Source: an uncultured Collinsella sp. (GTDB lineage Bacteria; Actinomycetota; Coriobacteriia; Coriobacteriales; Coriobacteriaceae). From it: DNA of 10,705 nucleotides. Below the pieces are notes generated by a model, which worked only from the letters and a program-made list of their open reading frames with translations, had not been told where the DNA came from and searched no databases. The stretch is taken from NCBI GenBank assembly GCA_900754075.1, contig CAAEBN010000037.1, positions 1 through 10,705 of the forward strand. The letters run 5' to 3'. A program made the position numbers and the translations under genes. This document shows, piece after piece, positions 6,914 through 10,705 of the stretch; the first letter of the stretch is position 1; the number at the start of each line of letters is the position of its first letter.

Positions 6914-6949
6914 AAAACAAGCGCGGGACCCGGCCAGCGGATCCCGCGC
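6914..6949 (-). terminator. Intrinsic terminator between nanE and rapZ, abutting the rapZ ribosome site
   Basis: An 11-bp stem on the minus strand (arms at 6939-6949 and 6921-6931 on the plus strand, one G-U wobble, 7-base loop) is followed by TTGTTTT. The next six bases, 6913-6908, are the AGGAGG of rapZ, and the rapZ ATG is 12 bases past the T run. A rapZ transcript starting beyond this site would have almost no leader. Either rapZ is expressed by read-through, or this is an attenuator. Confidence 0.9.
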
Positions 6950-7000
6950 GATCAATTGCCTTTATTGAGTATACCGCCCCAAGCGGATACGAGGCCTGTC

Positions 7001-7687
7001 TTACGCCTCAAGCGCAGCCTTGAACCAACTTGTAATACTCGTGGGATGCGTGATGGCGGTGCCGACGACAACTGCCCAGGCTCCCGCATCAATCGCGGCG
7101 CGGGCCTCCTCGGGCGTGTGCACGCGGCCCTCGCAGATGATGGGAAGGCCGGGGAATTCCTCGGTCGCCTGACGCAGGAGCGGCAGGTCGGGACCATCGG
7201 CCATGGTGCAATCGATAGCGGCAACACCATGAGAAAGCGTGGTGGACACCAGGTCGAAGCCCATGTCGACAGCACGACGAATATCCTCGATGGTGGCACA
7301 GTCGGCCATCAGGAGCACGCCCTCCTCGTGCAGCGGACGGAAGGTATCCTCGACGGTCTTGCCATCGGGACGCGGGCGATCAGTGGCATCAATTGCCACG
7401 ATGTCGGCACCGGCAGCAACGCAGGCACGAGCATGACGCAGCGTCGGCGTGATGTAGACGCCCTCGTGCCCATCCTTCCACAAGCCAATGACGGGGACCT
7501 CGCAGCGGCCCTTAATGGCGGCGATGTCGGCAAGACCCTGGCAGCGAATAGCGGCGGCGCCGCCAAGCTCGCAGGCGCGAGACATCTGAGCCATGGTCTC
7601 GGGCGTACGAAGCGGCTCGCCCATATAGGCCTGAACGCTCACGACGAGCTTGCCCTTCAGGGATTGAATCAAAGGATCGACGGTCAT
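7001..7687 (-). CDS. nanE: N-acetylmannosamine-6-phosphate 2-epimerase
   Basis: Converts ManNAc-6-P to GlcNAc-6-P in sialic acid catabolism; cytosolic TIM barrel. The 228 residues are typical of the family. Recognisable elements are LKGKLVVSVQA at the N-terminus, a lysine in VIGLWKDG (K71) in place of the usual PIIGIIKRD, the following GVYITPT, AIDATDRPRP near 98-107, STTLSHG, and the glutamate in ICEGRVHTPEEA (E186), corresponding to the catalytic Lys/Glu pair described for the family. The frame opens at 7726, but the ATG at 7687 begins at the family N-terminus; its ribosome site is modest (AAAGG about 11 bases upstream). It is the last gene of the nan block, separated from nanK by 140 bases carrying a large palindrome, and followed by a terminator. 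Confidence 0.93.
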   Translation of the reverse strand: MTVDPLIQSLKGKLVVSVQAYMGEPLRTPETMAQMSRACELGGAAAIRCQGLADIAAIKGRCEVPVIGLWKDGHEGVYITPTLRHARACVAAGADIVAIDATDRPRPDGKTVEDTFRPLHEEGVLLMADCATIEDIRRAVDMGFDLVSTTLSHGVAAIDCTMADGPDLPLLRQATEEFPGLPIICEGRVHTPEEARAAIDAGAWAVVVGTAITHPTSITSWFKAALEA

Positions 7688-7712
7688 GTTCGACTCAACC
7701 TTTCTCAAAATA

Positions 7713-7810
7713 GCCTTCTGAGACACCGCACCTTGACGTTCAAACCGTCGCTCGCGTACCGAAGTACGCTTCGCTCCTCTTTCACGTCAACCTGCGGCAC
7801 CTCAGAAGGC
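7713..7810 (-). repeat. Long imperfect palindrome, copy 1, between nanK and nanE
   Basis: Read on the minus strand, 98 bases fold into a long hairpin. From the base up: a 10-bp perfect stem (plus-strand 7713-7722 with 7801-7810), three G-U wobbles (GTG with TGT), 5 bp, a 2x2 purine loop (GG/GG), 7 bp, a GA/GA step and a mostly unpaired section. The tip is a 6-bp helix, GCGTAC/GTACGC, closed by TTCG, the extra-stable C(UUCG)G tetraloop. It begins 17 bases after the nanK stop and ends 25 bases before the nanE ATG. TATTTT follows the basal stem, which is weakly terminator-like. It is homologous to the element at 8871-8958 read on the other strand. Function unknown: an RNA structure or a REP-like repeat. 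Confidence 0.85.
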
Positions 7811-7827
7811 GCACTTGGTAGTTATGT

Positions 7828-8793
7828 TTACTTCAACGAGGCAAGAAGGTGTTCGGCGGCACCGATAAGCGGCGCATCGCCCTCCAGAGAACCGATAAGG
7901 ATCGGCGTGTCCTGAAGCGGGTCGAGCGCCTGGCTGGCATAGCCCTCGTGCACCGAGTCCTTCCACGTCTGCGAGCGCCAATCGGGACCCTGGTGAATCA
8001 CGCCGCCCGAAAGCACGATGACCTCGGGATCCAAGATGTTGGCAAGCGAGCCCAAGCTGGCGCCCAGCGCAAAGCCGGCGTCATGGATGACCTCGGTCGC
8101 CTTTGCGTCGCCAGCGCGGCACAGGTCGTTCACGTCGCGACCGACCGAAGGACGGCTGGGGTCAACTCGACCGAAGCGCTCATCGTACATACGACCAATG
8201 GAAGTGCCCGAAGCAACCGACTCAAGATGACCGGAACGCCCGCAGGCGCAGGGAATGCCGGCAGCAGCCGAGCACTCGATGTGGCCCATATGGCCGGCAG
8301 CACCATGGAAGCCCTGCATCACGCGGCCGTTCTCGACATATGCGCCGCCGATGCCCGTACCGATGCCAAGGCACAAGACGGAGAACTTGCCCTTACCGAC
8401 GCCCCAGTGGGCCTCGCCCAGAGCATGAGCCTGCACGTCTCCCACCACGGCAACGGGAAGACCAAGGTCCTCGCGCAGGCGCGGCCCCAACTGAACGCCG
8501 GACCAGCCGGGCATGATCTCGTTGGCATACGCGATGGCGCCCGTCTTGGGATCGACGACGCCTGCGGCACCGATACCGACACCGAGGACCTCGACATCGG
8601 GATTCGCCTCAAGAGCGGCCTTGATGGACGCCTCGATACGCTGGAAGACGGCCTCGCCGCCCTCCTGGGCCTCGGTAGGAACCTCGGCCTCAAATACGGG
8701 ATGGGGCACGCTGCCGTCAGCCGGATACTCCATAATGGCAGTCGCAATTTTGGTGCCGCCGATATCGACGGAGCAAACGTACTTGTTCTCCAT
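7828..8793 (-). CDS. nanK: ROK family kinase, probable N-acetylmannosamine kinase
   Basis: Would phosphorylate ManNAc to ManNAc-6-P with ATP, between NanA and NanE. The 321 residues have the ROK layout: DIGGTK at 10-15 (phosphate binding), GVGIGAAGVVDPKTG near 71-85, a catalytic aspartate in VGDVQAHALGEA (D119), GIGTGIGGAYVENG, then AGHMGH followed by PCACGRSGHLESVASG. AGHMGH resembles E. coli NanK's AGHIGH rather than the ExGH of glucokinases, which supports the ManNAc call. The zinc set is H171, C182, C184 and H189, the last replacing the usual third Cys. The ATG at 8793 has AAGGAG in front, and the frame to 8820 is only leader. It lies between nanA and nanE. A glucokinase-like or other hexose specificity cannot be excluded from sequence alone. 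Confidence 0.88.
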   Translation of the reverse strand: MENKYVCSVDIGGTKIATAIMEYPADGSVPHPVFEAEVPTEAQEGGEAVFQRIEASIKAALEANPDVEVLGVGIGAAGVVDPKTGAIAYANEIMPGWSGVQLGPRLREDLGLPVAVVGDVQAHALGEAHWGVGKGKFSVLCLGIGTGIGGAYVENGRVMQGFHGAAGHMGHIECSAAAGIPCACGRSGHLESVASGTSIGRMYDERFGRVDPSRPSVGRDVNDLCRAGDAKATEVIHDAGFALGASLGSLANILDPEVIVLSGGVIHQGPDWRSQTWKDSVHEGYASQALDPLQDTPILIGSLEGDAPLIGAAEHLLASLK

Positions 8794-8870
8794 GTCGCTC
8801 TCCTTAGGAGATAAAAACAACTACAGGAAATGCGCCGTCAGACTAGCCGCCACAGCGCGGTAAAGGTTTT

Positions 8871-8958
8871 CCAGGTGCCCGAGGTTGGGGTGAAAGTGGT
8901 CAGGCGTTGACCTAATGGGTCACGCCCGACCACTTGAGCCCCAAGATCGGGTGCCTGG
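8871..8958 (+). repeat. Long imperfect palindrome, copy 2, between nanA and nanK
   Basis: On the plus strand 88 bases fold into a near-complete hairpin. From the base up: 12 pairs including two adjacent G-U wobbles (8871-8882 with 8947-8958), a 2x2 loop, 6 bp (8885-8890 with 8939-8944), a 3x3 step that can include a wobble and GA/GA, 8 bp (8894-8901 with 8928-8935), a 1x1 mismatch, 5 bp, a bulged T, 4 bp and a 5-base loop at 8913-8917. On the minus strand the basal wobbles become C/A mismatches, so the better RNA fold is antisense to the operon. It starts 7 bases after the nanA stop. No T run follows on the minus strand, so it is not an ordinary terminator. It is homologous to 7713-7810 in the opposite orientation. 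Confidence 0.85.
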
Positions 8959-8965
8959 GGAAGCT

Positions 8966-9886
8966 TTACAGGAGACCGTTGTCCTGGAGGACCTTCTTAA
9001 TCGCCTCGACGTTCTCGCCGGTCATGGCCTTCACCGGGCGCGGCATGGTCGGGCTGTCGAAGATGCCCATGAGATTCATAGCGGTCTTGAAGGCACCAAC
9101 GCCGCCGGCATAGCCCTGAACGCCCGAGGTGACATCCCAGATGTGGGAGATCTCGTTGAGGCGATCCTGCTCGGCCTTGACGGTAGCCCAGTCGCCGGCC
9201 TGAGCGGCCTTCCACTGGCGCACGTAGCCCTCGGGCTCAACGTTAGCGAGACCCGGGACAGAACCGTCGGCGCCACCGAGGTAGGCGCCGTCGACAACGA
9301 CCTCGTGACCGGTGAGGATGCTCATCGGATGGCCGTTCTTCTCGTTCTCCTGAACGAGGTAGCGGAACGAGATGTCATCGCCCGAGGAATCCTTGACGCC
9401 GGCCAGGACGCCCTCGGCGCCGAGCTTAGCAAGGAGCTTCCAGGGGAGCTTGGTGTGGACGCACACGGGGATGTCGTAGGCGAAGATGGGCAGGTCGAGT
9501 TCCTCGTGCAGGATGCGGAAGTGCTCCTCGACCTCGGTCATGCCCTGCAGGGCATAGAACGGGCAGGTAGCGACAAGCGCATCGGCGCCCAGCTCCTGAG
9601 CGACCTTACCGTGCTCGATCATGCGCTCGGTCTCGGTGTCGATGATGCCGACCAGAACGGGAACGCGGTGGTCGACGATGCGCACGGCCTCGGCGACGAT
9701 CTGACGACGACGCTCGTCGGTGGAGAAGACGACCTCGCCCGAGGAGCCCAGGAAGAACAGGCCATCGACGCCGGCATCGATCATGCGGTTGATGCTGCGC
9801 TCAAAGGAGGCAACATCGAGCTGGTGGTCTTCGGTATCGGGAACAACGACGGGAGGGATAACGCCGGTGAATTTCTGAGTTGCCAC
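8966..9886 (-). CDS. nanA: N-acetylneuraminate lyase, DHDPS/NAL aldolase family
   Basis: Class I aldolase that would split N-acetylneuraminate into ManNAc and pyruvate in the cytosol. The 306 residues form a TIM barrel of the DapA/NanA family. Seen are FFLGSSGE at 44-51 (pyruvate carboxylate loop), the tyrosine in FAYDIP (Y137) and the Schiff-base lysine in AGVKDSSG (K165). Both numbers coincide with E. coli NanA, and DapA numbering is a few residues lower. Open frame extends to 9970, but that stretch overlaps the esterase stop. The start chosen is GTG at 9886, with AAGGAG 6 bases upstream and ATQKFTG as the next residues. The family also contains dihydrodipicolinate synthase and keto-deoxy-sugar aldolases, so sialic acid specificity rests mainly on nanK and nanE next to it. 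YDIP for the usual YNIP is a small oddity. Confidence 0.87.
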   Translation of the reverse strand: MATQKFTGVIPPVVVPDTEDHQLDVASFERSINRMIDAGVDGLFFLGSSGEVVFSTDERRRQIVAEAVRIVDHRVPVLVGIIDTETERMIEHGKVAQELGADALVATCPFYALQGMTEVEEHFRILHEELDLPIFAYDIPVCVHTKLPWKLLAKLGAEGVLAGVKDSSGDDISFRYLVQENEKNGHPMSILTGHEVVVDGAYLGGADGSVPGLANVEPEGYVRQWKAAQAGDWATVKAEQDRLNEISHIWDVTSGVQGYAGGVGAFKTAMNLMGIFDSPTMPRPVKAMTGENVEAIKKVLQDNGLL

Positions 9887-9905
9887 AAGAATCTCCTTAG
9901 TTGTC

Positions 9906-9962
9906 TGGCGGGCGGCCCTGTGCCACCCACTCTTGTTGGCAGTGTCCAGGCCGCCTAGGCCA
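9906..9962 (-). other. Imperfect hairpin spanning the esterase stop codon
   Basis: Outer arms TGGC (9906-9909) and GCCA (9959-9962), 7-bp arms GGCGGCC (9911-9917) and GGCCGCC (9949-9955), and inner TGCCA (9921-9925) with TGGCA (9937-9941) make a stacked hairpin covering most of the 68-base gap before nanA. No T run follows on the minus strand, so I do not call it a terminator. It may help mRNA processing or stability at the gene boundary. Its sequence does not match the two larger palindromes. Confidence 0.4.
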
Positions 9963-10705
9963 AAGAACACGGATAGAACGTTTGGTTAAAAAAGTCGACG
10001 ACTTCGTTTTCGAACGCATTGATGCGCTCGTGAGCGTATTTGGCATAGATGATATGCCTCCGGTCACACTCAAGACCGTTGAATACGGCAAACTGATCCT
10101 TGGGATCGCTCGCGGTATCCATAAGCGATGTGCCCATGAGCACCGATCCGCGCACCCGAGACGACAGCGCCTCGAGGCCGCCAGGAAGCGGATTGGCAAC
10201 CGCCGTGCAGGCGAGGCCCCGCTCGTCCAGAGCAGAAACCGCCAGCGCGACTCCGCCGCCAAGACCCTCGCCCCATGCAAAGATGCGGTCGGGGTCCATG
10301 CCATCAAGATTGCGCGCCACCTTCGCCAGCGCGCAACCCCAACGGACGCGCTCGACAAAAGCGGGCGAAGAAATCCCCCGCTGCAGGTCGTCCGCACCAG
10401 CAACATCGTCATCCAGCGCGAGGACGGCATACCCCATGGCGGCAAATCTCGTCATGTGATGCCAGCCGCGCACAGGCCGATCGATGTCGTGGAACATCAG
10501 GCACAGCGGCACACGCTCAGATACTCGGGCACGACCAACAGGCTCAATCAAACGAGCGTGGACCGCATCGTCACCGAGTTCAAAGGAAACCTCCGAGTAA
10601 CGGGCGCAGGGGTTAACAAAGTCAATCGCCGTAATGGCCAGGCCTTGAATCTCAAGATTCGAAGCGCATGTCTCTAAATCAGAAACATCTGCTTGGACAT
10701 CACCG
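9955..10705 (-). CDS. AXE1-type acetyl esterase-like protein, 5' partial, nucleophile Ser replaced by Gly
   Basis: An alpha/beta-hydrolase resembling acetylxylan esterase/cephalosporin-C deacetylase (AXE1). About 250 C-terminal residues are present; AXE1 proteins are around 320, so the start lies beyond the window edge. The frame stays open to 10705, and a TTG at 10551 lies mid-domain and is not the start. Recognisable parts are YSEVSFELGDDAVHARL (central-sheet entry), VPLCLMFHDIDRPVRGW (oxyanion strand), MTRFAAMGYAVLALD, the nucleophile elbow DRIFAWGEGLGGGVALA, then MDTASDPKDQFAVFN with the candidate acid Asp and YAHE with the candidate His. The elbow should read GxSxGG; here the Ser position is Gly, encoded GGT. 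Esterases of this type sit beside sialic acid genes elsewhere, for example in Streptococcus pneumoniae, probably to remove O-acetyl groups. Here activity is doubtful unless another residue serves. A 68-base gap leads to nanA. Confidence 0.72.
   Translation of the reverse strand, partial: GDVQADVSDLETCASNLEIQGLAITAIDFVNPCARYSEVSFELGDDAVHARLIEPVGRARVSERVPLCLMFHDIDRPVRGWHHMTRFAAMGYAVLALDDDVAGADDLQRGISSPAFVERVRWGCALAKVARNLDGMDPDRIFAWGEGLGGGVALAVSALDERGLACTAVANPLPGGLEALSSRVRGSVLMGTSLMDTASDPKDQFAVFNGLECDRRHIIYAKYAHERINAFENEVVDFFNQTFYPCSLA

Noticed and set aside
7713..8958. nanK carried by a composite transposon between inverted repeats
   Set aside because: The two palindromes are in inverted orientation around nanK, but there is no transposase or target duplication, and nanK fits the operon in function and codon use. 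Independent copies of a small repeat are simpler.
8966..9886. Call as dihydrodipicolinate synthase (dapA)
   Set aside because: The family is shared, but Tyr137 and Lys165 follow NanA numbering, the loop reads GSSGE rather than GTTGE, and the neighbours are nanK and nanE.
9887..9970. ATG-started, 28-residue longer nanA
   Set aside because: It overlaps the esterase stop and the leader hairpin. The GTG at 9886 has an AAGGAG site at ideal distance and gives NanA-like residue numbering.

Overview
This 10.7 kb window looks like a chromosomal segment from a high-GC Actinomycetota, most likely a gut Coriobacteriia of the Collinsella type. The organism call is inference. It rests on the rapZ-whiA pair next to gap-pgk-tpiA (a neighbourhood known from actinobacteria), a RapZ with the actinobacterial-style Arg in its P-loop, strong GC-rich codon bias and a sialic-acid operon typical of gut bacteria. 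Every convincing gene is on the minus strand, so transcription runs from the high-coordinate end to the low-coordinate end. The long plus-strand frames are antisense shadows.

Layout in the direction of transcription. (1) 10705-7001: amino-sugar/sialic acid block: a 5'-truncated AXE1-type esterase-like protein whose nucleophile Ser is Gly, nanA (aldolase, GTG start), nanK (ROK kinase) and nanE (epimerase), closed by an intrinsic terminator. Together nanA, nanK and nanE would turn N-acetylneuraminate into ManNAc, ManNAc-6-P and GlcNAc-6-P. (2) 6902-5046: rapZ and whiA, six bases apart, with no yvcK between them. (3) 5045-4853: AT-rich regulatory gap with a probable promoter and two dyads. (4) 4852-3827: gap, followed by a strong terminator. 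(5) 3686-177: pgk, tpiA and gpmI, tightly packed (8-nt overlap, then a 5-nt gap), closed by another terminator. This gives lower glycolysis from glyceraldehyde-3-P to 2-phosphoglycerate, plus triose isomerisation. Bases 1-116 hold nothing I can name.

The most interesting non-coding signal is a pair of imperfect palindromes of 88-98 nt bracketing nanK (7713-7810 and 8871-8958). Read on opposite strands they align with each other: 22 of 27 positions match in the 5' arm and 20 of 30 in the 3' arm. Four of the differences are paired, compensatory changes inside the stems. They therefore look like two diverged copies of one structured element, which I cannot name.

Other points worth a look: the nanE terminator ends directly against the rapZ Shine-Dalgarno, so rapZ-whiA may depend on read-through from the nan operon or on an attenuated leader. 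This is attractive because RapZ senses glucosamine-6-P in E. coli, and sialic acid breakdown leads to that metabolite. No transposase, tRNA, rRNA or CRISPR array was seen.
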